From: Granulicella arctica
GTDB taxonomy: Bacteria; Acidobacteriota; Terriglobia; Terriglobales; Acidobacteriaceae
Reading direction: 5' to 3'
Assembly: GCF_013410065.1 (NCBI RefSeq)
Contig: NZ_JACCCW010000001.1
Location: 372,001-436,000 of the forward strand
DNA: 64,000 bases
Every line of letters begins with the position of its first letter. Position 1 is the stretch's first letter. A program made the translations under genes and the position numbers. Positions 33,303-41,830 of the stretch are shown in pieces. The notes beneath the pieces were generated by a model that was not told the origin of the DNA, made no database searches, and was given only the letters and a program-made list of their open reading frames with translations.

Positions 33303-33878
33303 CTATTCGGCGAGGGTGATTGGCGTAGCCCATGGATCTTCTGTGGGTAGGGCTGTAGCGGCTGGCGATGGCGGCGGTGCGGGTTCCGTTGGCTCGGATG
33401 CTGTGGGTGGGGCTACAGGTGGGGCTATGGGGCGGGAATCGAGCGGCAGGAGGTTGAGGTGCTCGGCGGCCCAGCGGGCGGCGAGGCCATTGAGCGGGCT
33501 GCGGGTGTTGTACTCCTGGTAGGCGATCATGCGGCCGATGCGGATGATGAGGTCGTCGAGGCCCTCGGAGGCGGCCCAGAAGTCGCCGATGCAGACGCTG
33601 GCGTCGTCGAAGTTAGGGTGGAAGACGGGGGTGAGCATCCGGCACTGCGGGGCGCGGCGGGGGTAGTCGAGGGAGAGGTTGATCTCCATGAGGTGGGTGT
33701 CGCGCTCGTGGATCTGGCCGGAGGGCTGCACGTAGAGGCCCTTGATGGCGTAGGCGATGCGATAGACCTCGGGTGGCATACCGGCTGTGCCTGCGATCTG
33801 GATGAGTGGCCAGTTGGCGAGGCGCTCGCGGAGAGCGTCGTAGTCGAGTTTGAGACGACGGGTTCGGGGGGATGCCAT
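33303..33878 (-). CDS. Bacterial ubiquitin-conjugating enzyme E2-like (UBC-fold) protein
   Basis: The 191-residue protein has the core of an E2. The beta-strands and proline elbow DYPRRAPQCRMLTPVFHPNF contain the HPN motif at residues 87-89. The catalytic-cysteine segment is ASVCIGDFW (Cys96), and the following helix and PLN motif (IAYQEYNTRSPLNGLAARW) match the block NxDDPLN of eukaryotic E2s. The C-terminal 45 residues are Pro/Ala-rich and probably disordered. No E1, ubiquitin-like protein or JAB peptidase gene is adjacent; the nearest upstream gene on the strand is a CRTAC1 protein. The substrate and partner are unknown. Confidence 0.8.
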   Translation of the reverse strand: MASPRTRRLKLDYDALRERLANWPLIQIAGTAGMPPEVYRIAYAIKGLYVQPSGQIHERDTHLMEINLSLDYPRRAPQCRMLTPVFHPNFDDASVCIGDFWAASEGLDDLIIRIGRMIAYQEYNTRSPLNGLAARWAAEHLNLLPLDSRPIAPPVAPPTASEPTEPAPPPSPAATALPTEDPWATPITLAE

Positions 33879-33977
33879 GAGGGATGGTTCTCTTCAATCA
33901 TTTTCATTATTACCGTAGTGTGGAGGTAATTGCATCCTCAGCACAGCATGAGTAAGAACTCCAGTTCCCTGCCGCAC

Positions 33978-35735
33978 TCATCGCGGCACGCCCACCGTAT
34001 TCAACACTGTCGCCTGCTGAACTCCCTTACCCTCCACAAGCTCATACAACGTATCCGCCTTCAGATCCTGAAGCGTTTCCACAAGTCCACTCGGCCATTC
34101 AATCGTCACCGTCTTGATCACCTTCTCGTCGCCAAGCCCAAAGTGAAGTCGCTGATCGTTTGATGAAAGATAGCTCCCCCCTCCGCGCACCTCGTCGAAC
34201 TGAACCATCCCACCCGTAGCGATCGTCACGCGAGCCCCCAGCGCCGAGCGATTACTCTTCGTCCCGACCAGACGAAACAGCACACGATGATTGGCCGACC
34301 GCGTCTCATTCAGAAACAGCGAAGGCGGCCCACCCTCGTTGTAGACCACCACATCCACGTTGCCATCGTTGTTCACATCGCCAAACGCTGTCCCCCTGCG
34401 CGAGCGCAGCGCCCCAGCATTCAACCCCGCCGCACCCGCCATCTCCATAAACGTCCCATTGTGTTGATTGCGAAACAACTGCAACGGCTCGCGATACTTC
34501 AGCTCATGCGGCAGCTTATCCACCATCGCGCTCACATTGCCATTGGCCACAAATAAATCAGCCCAACCATCGTTATCGAAGTCCGCAAACCCCGCGCCCC
34601 AGGCCACCAATTGCTGAGCAGACTCTGTCAGCCCCGCAGCCGCAGCCTGATCGCTGAACCCAATCGCCCCTTCGTTTCGGTAAAGGCTCATCGGCTGATA
34701 CCCATACCGCGTCACCACCACATCAGGCGTTCCGTTGTGATCGTAGTCCGCAAAATCCGCAGCCATATTTCCCATCGTGTGCCCATCCGCACTCAATGCC
34801 GTCCCCGAGATCATCCCGACATCTTCGAATGTTCCATCGTGCTTATTGCGATAAAGAAAGTTCGGCCCCATATCATTCGTGACGAACAAGTCCGGCCAGC
34901 CATCGTGGTCATAGTCACTCCAAACCACGCCCATGCCAAGCCGCTTATCCGGATTGCTCACGCCCGCCTTCTGCGAGACCTCGTTGAAAGCTTTACCAGT
35001 GTTATGAAACAGTAGATCCGTCTCTCCCCGCAGCACCGGAACCTCCATCGGCAGCCCCTGATAGTCGAATCCTTTATCGCCAGGCTTCGGCAAGTGTTGC
35101 AGATCGCTATCCACATACCGCGACACAAAAAGATCGAGCCTCCCATCGCGGTCATAATCAGCCCACGCAGCCCCCGCGCTGAAGCCCCCGCCCGCAACAC
35201 CCATCTGCTTCGTCACATCTTCAAACCTGCATCCACCCAAGTTGCGATACAGCACATTGTGACCATATCCAGTGACATATAAATCGGGCAGGCCATCGTT
35301 ATCGAAGTCCCCCACAGCGACACCCATCCCCCACCCACGCACCGTAAGACCCGCCGCCGCCGTCACATCCGTAAAGTGCAGCGGCCCGTTCGCCAGCGTG
35401 TCCTGATGGTAGAGCGTAACCATCGCCTCGCCGCCATGCAGATACGCATCCACCGTCGAGTCGTTCACCGTAACGATGTCCAGTTTCCCATCGTTGTCGC
35501 AGTCGAACAGCGCCACGCCTCCACCCATCATCTCCACGAGATACTGCTTCACCGCCGCCGAGTGCGGCACCGTCGTCAACCCAGCCGTCGGCCCAACATC
35601 GCGAAAATGCATCGTCTGCTCTTTAGCAGTCTGCGCTACAACCGGCATCTGTAAACACACCATCCCCGCAACACGAACAAGGCATCGTATCCACCGCCAC
35701 GTCTTAACGCTGGACGGGCGCATTCTTCTTCTCAA
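33978..35735 (-). CDS. CRTAC1-type FG-GAP/VCBS repeat protein with ASPIC/UnbV domain
   Basis: The 585-residue exported protein has an N-terminal signal region. It carries about eight FG-GAP/VCBS calcium-binding blade repeats of the type DxDNDGxxDL (FDCDNDGKLDI, GDFDNDGLPDL, ADYDRDGRLDL, SDYDHDGWPDL). The C-terminal ASPIC/UnbV domain is SNRSALGARVTIATGG...TVTIEWPSGLVETL. Such proteins are surface-exposed beta-propellers that often bind carbohydrates. It overlaps the upstream TPR gene by 32 bases, so the genes are coupled and probably in one operon with the TonB receptor. Confidence 0.9.
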   Translation of the reverse strand: MRRRMRPSSVKTWRWIRCLVRVAGMVCLQMPVVAQTAKEQTMHFRDVGPTAGLTTVPHSAAVKQYLVEMMGGGVALFDCDNDGKLDIVTVNDSTVDAYLHGGEAMVTLYHQDTLANGPLHFTDVTAAAGLTVRGWGMGVAVGDFDNDGLPDLYVTGYGHNVLYRNLGGCRFEDVTKQMGVAGGGFSAGAAWADYDRDGRLDLFVSRYVDSDLQHLPKPGDKGFDYQGLPMEVPVLRGETDLLFHNTGKAFNEVSQKAGVSNPDKRLGMGVVWSDYDHDGWPDLFVTNDMGPNFLYRNKHDGTFEDVGMISGTALSADGHTMGNMAADFADYDHNGTPDVVVTRYGYQPMSLYRNEGAIGFSDQAAAAGLTESAQQLVAWGAGFADFDNDGWADLFVANGNVSAMVDKLPHELKYREPLQLFRNQHNGTFMEMAGAAGLNAGALRSRRGTAFGDVNNDGNVDVVVYNEGGPPSLFLNETRSANHRVLFRLVGTKSNRSALGARVTIATGGMVQFDEVRGGGSYLSSNDQRLHFGLGDEKVIKTVTIEWPSGLVETLQDLKADTLYELVEGKGVQQATVLNTVGVPR

Positions 35736-37656
35736 GATGAGTCAACACCATCGCCAACTGATCCGTAGCTTCGGAGTCCGCAGCATTCAACTGCACAGCC
35801 GTCCGCAACTCTTCGCTCGCCTTCAGATACTCACCATGCGAGGCATACGCTTCGCCCAGTGCACGATGTACCTCCGCAACCGCTGGATTCGCACGGCTCA
35901 TTCTCTGTAGTCGTGCAACGCCCCCATCGTAATCACCCGTCATCAGCAGCGACTGCGCATACATCGAATCGAGCTGCGGAGTAGCAGCCAACTCCCCCTC
36001 GATAGGCAGCAACGTCTCCACCGTCGCCGCATACTTCTTCCCCTTGAAGTAGCAGATGCCAAGCACGCGCCGCGCACCCTGCTCCAACGGATGCGCCGCA
36101 AGATACCGACCCAGTGGAGCCTCAGCCTGCGCATACAACTCCGCCGAAAAAGCCGCTCTGCCCCAGTTGTAGTCCAACCCTTCAAGCGATGGATTCCACC
36201 GTGCAGCCTTCTCAAAATAACCCGTGGCCGAAGCAAACTGGTTATCCGCCGCGGCAATCGCACCCAGGTTGTTGTAGCTGTCCGCAAGCGCCGGTGCCAC
36301 ACGCGCAGCAAACGCCTCGATCTCATGCTTCGCCTGCACATCAACCGGCGCAAGCCCACGCGCATGAATCTGAAGCGCCGCGCTCGTCGCCTCACTACTC
36401 GGCGCACCCTTCAGCCTTGCCTCATCCCGTTCAAGGTTCTTCTTCAGCAGATCAGCCGAAAGCTGCATCTGTTCCTTTGCCTCATCCGCATGCCCCGTCT
36501 GTAACAACAAGCGTCCCAGCAAATAATGCGCACGCTGCACCTGGTAATGATTTCGCGAAAGGTCCGTAGTCAGCGCAATCGACATGCGCAGTGCCTGCTC
36601 TGCCTGCTCCGGCTGATTGAGCTGCGCATATACCTGCCCCAGCAACAAAGGATTATCCGGATTCCGCGGGTCCAGCGCCGCCGCCCGCTTCAAATCCGCC
36701 TCCGCCTCCGGCAGCCGATGCTCGTTCAACGCAATGTATCCAAGCTGCGACAGGCTGAAGTAATCATCCGGATGCAACGCAAGCTCGCGGCGAAACTCCT
36801 GCGCGGCCTTGGCAAACCCCTTCTCACCCTCGCTCAGCAGGTACGAAGCGCCAAGGCAGTAGTGCACCTCAGGCAGCGTCGAATCCTTCGCGATCGCGAG
36901 GTTGAAATCCGCGATCGCCATCTCCGGATAACCAGCCTCGGCAAGAGATCGCCCAAAGTCGAGGTACACCGAAGCCTTCTTTCCGAAGCTCGCCGCCATC
37001 TCCGTAAAAATGCGCTCCGCATCCTTCGTATCGGCCAGCGCAAGATAAGCGGTCGCCAAGGCCAGCCCATTCCGGTAGTTCGGCTCAAGCGCAACCGCCG
37101 CCTCTAACTCCTTGCGAGCCTGCTCATTCTCGTTCGTTTGCAACAGAGCTTCGCCCAGCACCAGCCGAGCCTCCGCGCTCTTCGGCTCATCGACCAGCAC
37201 TGCCTCAGCAAGCGCCCGCGCCTTAGGAATATCACGCGCCACCAGCGCCGCCTCGGCATACGACAGCCGCAGACTCACAGCGCTACCCGCAGGCGCAACC
37301 GCCAGTGCCTCCTCAAAGAGCTTTGCCGATGCAGGATACTCACCCACTCGCGCTTGCCCCTCCGCCACGCGGCGCAAGCTCTCTGCCAGAAAATCCTGGT
37401 ACTCCCGCATCGCGCGGCCCAGATCTCCCGAAGCCTGCGCCCGCTGCGCCGCATCATACCTCTGCTGCAACGCATCACCGGCACGATCCGCCGTACGCGC
37501 TCTCTGCCCTACACCAGCAGAGCCGCCGACAGAGCCAAGCAGCAGCATCACCATCACCACCCTGCGGCTACGGTCTCTCCTGCATGGCGATTTTGAGGAA
37601 TAGATTTGCATCAGAGTAAGGCGCACAGCCATTCGCAAAAGTATAGCGAAGGGCAT
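35704..37656 (-). CDS. Large TPR-repeat protein, probably exported
   Basis: The 650-residue protein has a basic N-terminus with a hydrophobic stretch (VVMVMLLLGSVGGSAGV) followed by TPR units throughout (e.g. KLFEEALAVAPAGS, NGLALATAYLALADTKDAERIFTEM, NPLLLGQVYAQLNQPEQAEQALRMS). Members next to CRTAC1 proteins and TonB receptors are common in acidobacterial gene clusters, where they are thought to organise surface assemblies. The downstream gene overlaps it by 32 bases. A hairpin separates it from the TonB receptor. Confidence 0.85.
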   Translation of the reverse strand: MPFAILLRMAVRLTLMQIYSSKSPCRRDRSRRVVMVMLLLGSVGGSAGVGQRARTADRAGDALQQRYDAAQRAQASGDLGRAMREYQDFLAESLRRVAEGQARVGEYPASAKLFEEALAVAPAGSAVSLRLSYAEAALVARDIPKARALAEAVLVDEPKSAEARLVLGEALLQTNENEQARKELEAAVALEPNYRNGLALATAYLALADTKDAERIFTEMAASFGKKASVYLDFGRSLAEAGYPEMAIADFNLAIAKDSTLPEVHYCLGASYLLSEGEKGFAKAAQEFRRELALHPDDYFSLSQLGYIALNEHRLPEAEADLKRAAALDPRNPDNPLLLGQVYAQLNQPEQAEQALRMSIALTTDLSRNHYQVQRAHYLLGRLLLQTGHADEAKEQMQLSADLLKKNLERDEARLKGAPSSEATSAALQIHARGLAPVDVQAKHEIEAFAARVAPALADSYNNLGAIAAADNQFASATGYFEKAARWNPSLEGLDYNWGRAAFSAELYAQAEAPLGRYLAAHPLEQGARRVLGICYFKGKKYAATVETLLPIEGELAATPQLDSMYAQSLLMTGDYDGGVARLQRMSRANPAVAEVHRALGEAYASHGEYLKASEELRTAVQLNAADSEATDQLAMVLTHLEKKNAPVQR

Positions 37657-37710
37657 AAACCCTTCGCTCGGTTTGAAACGTATTCAATCCAACGTACAGC
37701 GCTTCGGAAG

Positions 37711-37739
37711 AGAAGGGCGGCCTATGCAAGCCGCCCTCT
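37711..37739 (-). terminator. Hairpin between TonB receptor and TPR genes
   Basis: AGAAGGGCGGC pairs with GCCGCCCTCT around an 8-base loop, 12 bases after the receptor stop on the minus strand. No T-run follows, so it may attenuate transcription into the TPR gene rather than stop it. Confidence 0.45.
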
Positions 37740-37751
37740 CTCCCATAGCGG

Positions 37752-40700
37752 TTAGAAGTTGTACTTCAATGCAAGCTCCAGAATACGAGCAGCATGACCG
37801 CCTGCCTTGGTATCCAGGAACCCGAGGGTAGGTGAGTTCGAGGTTGAGGGGACAGTATTCGGATAGTCTTGGTAATTGAGCTGCAGTTGATTACCGCCGC
37901 TGAACTCAGGAAGTGGATGGTTGACCCAGTTGAACGCCGAGATGCGGAACTGGACTGTCTGACCTTCTGTGATGTGGAAGGACTTGTAAGCTGCCAGGTC
38001 CGTATCGAAGAAGTCAGCGTTTCTGTAATACGGATAGTTGTAAGGACCATTGCTCCCGAGTGCAGGAGCAGTAAAGCAGGCTGCGTTGATTCTCTGGTTA
38101 TGAGCCAGATGCGCCCCCGCATCGCAGGTCAATACAGGCTGGATCAGCTTGGGTGCCGATGTGCCAAAGTAGCTGTTATTCGTAAGGCCATCCGGTAGTT
38201 TTGGGTTGGCAGGATCGGGTTTAGTGATCGTCAATCCAAAGTTCGGGCTGTTTGTCGCCTGTAGATTTGCGCCGGACTGCCACGTTGTAATGCCCGAGAT
38301 CGTCCAGCCATTCGACACGCCGTTGAGCAGAAAATGCTCGCCCTTATAGACGCGGCCGAAGTTATAGGAGTACGACGAGTTGAAGACATACGGACGATCG
38401 ATGGCGGCAATGCCGTAGTCATTCCGCAGGTTGAACGGATCGGACAGCAGTCCGGTGCCGAGCGTCTTCGACCACGTGTAGTTGACGTTGAACGTCAGCT
38501 TGTCCGAACGCTTCACCCAGCTCACCTGCAAGCCGTTGTAGTTGGAGTAGCCGACATGCTGGTTGACGTTGATCTGGTTGGTCCCGTAGGTCTTGCCGTA
38601 GGGACGATAATCCGCTTCCGTATTGCCTGCCGCTCCCTGAGAAAGGTTCTCAGGGTTGGGCGAGACGACGCCGGTCACCGGATCCGCCGCAAAGAACGCG
38701 CCGAGCGGAACCTTGTTCTGGTTGATGAACTCGGTAAAGCCGCTGCCCGAGATACTTTGGCCGCCGACGAGAATTTGCGATGAGCTGCTACCGACGTAAG
38801 CGACCTCGAGAAGCGAGTTCAACGGAAGCTGTTGCGAGATGGTGAAGTTGTAACTGCGGGTGACCGGAATTCCATAGTCATTCGCGCCTACCGTATTGAC
38901 CGTACCATTGATTCCGCCCGCTGTTGGAACAGGGATGGAACCGATCTGCGAAAGCAGAACGCTCCTCTGTCCAAGCAATCCGTAGCTCTGAATGCTCTGC
39001 GCTGTAGTGAGCGCACCGGTATAGTCGTTGTACTGATCGCTGAACCGGTACTTGCCCCAGCCACCGCGCAGAATCGTCTTCCCGGAACCGAACAGATCAT
39101 ACGATCCGCCGAAACGAGGAGAGACGAACAGGAAGCGATCCGGCGAACCAGCCTTCGAGATACCGGGGCTGATGCCGTGCCAGTAAACGCCGGGATCGAG
39201 CTTGCCTGCGGCCTGGTCAGTGGAGACCAGCGTCGGAATGAAGACAGCCAGCCCGTTGCCCTGACGGTCGTACCAGTGACCGATGTGCTCAAAGCGGAAG
39301 CCATACTCCACCGTAAGACGCTTGCTTGCCTTCCACGAGTCATCCCCGTAGAACGAGAGCGTCTGGTAAGCCATATCGCTCACCGGAGATGCATTGTTTT
39401 CCCCGTAGCTGGTGACATTGCCTAATAGAAAGTTCGCCGTCGGATTACTCGGAGAGCCAAGCGGAGCCCCGGTAAGCAGATTGTTATAAACCTTGCCGCT
39501 ACCGCTGAAGCTGTTCAAAGCGCCATTCGGCGACTCCGAAGCTCCCTGGATATTGCCGACGTTCTCCGCGTAGATACCCGCTTTGATCGTATGCGTGCTC
39601 GCGACCTTCGTTAGGCCATCCGAGAACGCAGGCATCTCTTTGCGGACAAGATACTTTCCGTTCGCCGACTCGAAGATATCCTGCTGCGAAAAGTCAGGAA
39701 ACGTAAGCTGGCCGCCGCTGGTGTAGGAAGGAACCAGAAGGGATCCCGACTTGAAGACGGTACCGTAGCTCGCCGGATAGCCAAGTGTGCTCTTGTAAGC
39801 TCCCGAAGCCTTCGGAGGACCGACAGGGAAGTTGCCATAGCCCCAGCTCGCGATGAACTCGTTCGTCAGCGTCGGGCTGAAGACATGGGTAAAGTGCCCG
39901 GCAATCGATTTAGAGAAAGACTGGCTGATCAGTCCGCCACCTGGGTAGGGGATGGAGTTACTCGGGGTCCAGTAGATGTGAGCACCGTTACCATTCGATG
40001 GAGCCTGGTCCTGCCCGTATTGATACGAAATGAAGAAGGTAGTCCGGTCGCTCAGGTTATAGTCCACACGCGCACGAAACAGATAACCGTCATGCGTTCC
40101 GGGAATGACCTGGTTATAGTTTGCGTTACCGAGATGTGCTCGTTGGTTCGGGTCGCTAACATTCGCCGCAGGCCAGAAGCTGGCCAGTGCCTTCGCACCC
40201 GGGTCAAGAAACTGCGACGGGATAATGCCTGCCGGGCGCGTGCCTTGACCGATGATCGTTCCATCTGGCAATACCGTTCCTGTGAGGTCATTGCAACCGT
40301 TATTGTTGGATGACAGAAGATTGCCATTGCAAAACGCCACGTTCGCAGCAGTATTTGTGAAATTGCCGGCCATCATATCCGCAGTAGGAATGAAGGATGT
40401 CAGCGTATTGGCGTTCCCGGTATTCTGAAGGATTCTCTCGTAGCCGATCCAACCTAACAGCTTCTTATGAGTGAAGGGAATCGGGCCACCGACATTACCA
40501 CCCGGATAGTAATAGTGAGCGCTGCCCTTTGGTAAGCCGCGAGCATCGCTCTGCCAGTCGTTCGCATTGAAGATGTCGTTCCGAACGTAGAAGTAGCCTT
40601 CACCATGATACGCAGCTCCACCCGATTTACTGATCGAGTTGATGACCACCGGTCCACGAGGAGCATCAGCGCCGAAGTTCGAGGTCTGCACGCTGACCTC

Positions 40701-41441
40701 CTGCGTCATATCAGGATTCAAGATTGCGATCGAGTTGCAGTTGCAGCCCGGATCGTCGATATCGACGCCATCCGAAAGCTGGCTGGTGCCACCTCGGTTT
40801 GGCGCACCGTTTGCATTCAGCCCGTTACCCACTGCGCTCGAACCAACGCTGACAACGGTAGGATCGAACGAAGCTCCGTTGTTCAACCCATTGGCTGCGC
40901 TGGTCACGCCCGGCAGCACCTTCAACAGCTCCGAGAGATTACGTCCCTCAATGGCGAGCTGCTGAATATCCTTGGAATCGAGCAACGCGGCACGCTGCCC
41001 ATTTTCCACCGGAATAATCTGTTGGTTCGCCTCAACCGTAACCGTCTCGCCCTGGTCGCCCACAGGCAGTACCAAGCCAGGCAGCTTGCGGACGTCACCC
41101 GCGCTCAAAGGAATTCCACGTTGCTCGAATCCCTTGAAGCCCTTCGCTTCAATCCGGATCGAGTAGCTTCCCGTCAGCAACGCAGGAAACGCGAAATAGC
41201 CTTCACCGTTGCTGACCGTGTCGCGCTTCTCCTTCGTTGCATCATTCGTCAGGGTCACCTGCGCGCCGGGAATCACTGCGCCCGAGCTGTCATACACCGT
41301 GCCGTTCACTGTGGCTGATACCTGAGCGTGCGCCATCGATGGCGACGTCAGAAAAAGAGTGGCAAACAACGCGAGCCCAAAGGCTCCGCCTCGCCACATC
41401 TTCAACAGAAATTTTCCAGCGTCCTGCGTCTTAACCTGCAT
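37752..41441 (-). CDS. TonB-dependent receptor with carboxypeptidase-regulatory-like N-domain (Oar-like)
   Basis: The 1229-residue outer-membrane protein starts at the ATG 41441, which has GGAGGC 4-9 bases upstream and leads into a signal peptide ending at AHAQ. A carboxypeptidase-regulatory-like beta-sandwich follows (ATVNGTVYDSSGAVIPGAQVTLTN). Then come the plug domain and a large beta-barrel with the terminal aromatic residue (LALKYNF). This type transports oligosaccharides or other large nutrients with TonB energy. Expansion of this family is typical of Acidobacteriota. It is divergent from an alpha-L-rhamnosidase, suggesting uptake of rhamnose-containing oligosaccharides. Confidence 0.92.
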   Translation of the reverse strand: MQVKTQDAGKFLLKMWRGGAFGLALFATLFLTSPSMAHAQVSATVNGTVYDSSGAVIPGAQVTLTNDATKEKRDTVSNGEGYFAFPALLTGSYSIRIEAKGFKGFEQRGIPLSAGDVRKLPGLVLPVGDQGETVTVEANQQIIPVENGQRAALLDSKDIQQLAIEGRNLSELLKVLPGVTSAANGLNNGASFDPTVVSVGSSAVGNGLNANGAPNRGGTSQLSDGVDIDDPGCNCNSIAILNPDMTQEVSVQTSNFGADAPRGPVVINSISKSGGAAYHGEGYFYVRNDIFNANDWQSDARGLPKGSAHYYYPGGNVGGPIPFTHKKLLGWIGYERILQNTGNANTLTSFIPTADMMAGNFTNTAANVAFCNGNLLSSNNNGCNDLTGTVLPDGTIIGQGTRPAGIIPSQFLDPGAKALASFWPAANVSDPNQRAHLGNANYNQVIPGTHDGYLFRARVDYNLSDRTTFFISYQYGQDQAPSNGNGAHIYWTPSNSIPYPGGGLISQSFSKSIAGHFTHVFSPTLTNEFIASWGYGNFPVGPPKASGAYKSTLGYPASYGTVFKSGSLLVPSYTSGGQLTFPDFSQQDIFESANGKYLVRKEMPAFSDGLTKVASTHTIKAGIYAENVGNIQGASESPNGALNSFSGSGKVYNNLLTGAPLGSPSNPTANFLLGNVTSYGENNASPVSDMAYQTLSFYGDDSWKASKRLTVEYGFRFEHIGHWYDRQGNGLAVFIPTLVSTDQAAGKLDPGVYWHGISPGISKAGSPDRFLFVSPRFGGSYDLFGSGKTILRGGWGKYRFSDQYNDYTGALTTAQSIQSYGLLGQRSVLLSQIGSIPVPTAGGINGTVNTVGANDYGIPVTRSYNFTISQQLPLNSLLEVAYVGSSSSQILVGGQSISGSGFTEFINQNKVPLGAFFAADPVTGVVSPNPENLSQGAAGNTEADYRPYGKTYGTNQINVNQHVGYSNYNGLQVSWVKRSDKLTFNVNYTWSKTLGTGLLSDPFNLRNDYGIAAIDRPYVFNSSYSYNFGRVYKGEHFLLNGVSNGWTISGITTWQSGANLQATNSPNFGLTITKPDPANPKLPDGLTNNSYFGTSAPKLIQPVLTCDAGAHLAHNQRINAACFTAPALGSNGPYNYPYYRNADFFDTDLAAYKSFHITEGQTVQFRISAFNWVNHPLPEFSGGNQLQLNYQDYPNTVPSTSNSPTLGFLDTKAGGHAARILELALKYNF

Positions 41442-41830
41442 ACTGCCTCCAATAAATCGTTCATGAAATCCATCCGAAATCATGCGAAAACTGCGTAATT
41501 CCGGCATACGTGATCTAGCTCTCCCATAACGCATACGCGTCGTTCATTCGCTGCAAACAAACTCCTGGAAGTTCGCGTACAGCAAAAACGATTTAGTATG
41601 ACCCATGAGCATGTACACGAGCTCAGCAACGACTGTCAAGAACTTCTGCGAAGGGGATGCGAAAGACATCCTGGTTCCAAGCCAGGACACTCCGCGTAAA
41701 CGTTATCCAATATCCGATTCATCATTCCTATCTATGAATCGGGGAGGACGACTTCTCCAAAAACTTCTGAGAGCCCAGCTTTTGGTAGAAACGGTGCTCG
41801 CCATCCCAAAGCCGCCCGCGACACAGTAAT
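41442..41830. other. Divergent intergenic region between TonB receptor and rhamnosidase genes
   Basis: This stretch of 389 bases must contain the promoters of both flanking genes. I see no clear hexamer pair, no strong palindrome and no convincing gene. A 74-codon frame at 41605-41829 has no family features and is not called. Confidence 0.5.

Noticed and set aside
41605..41829. Possible small gene upstream of the rhamnosidase
   Set aside because: No ribosome binding site worth noting, no family, and it lies where divergent promoters are expected.
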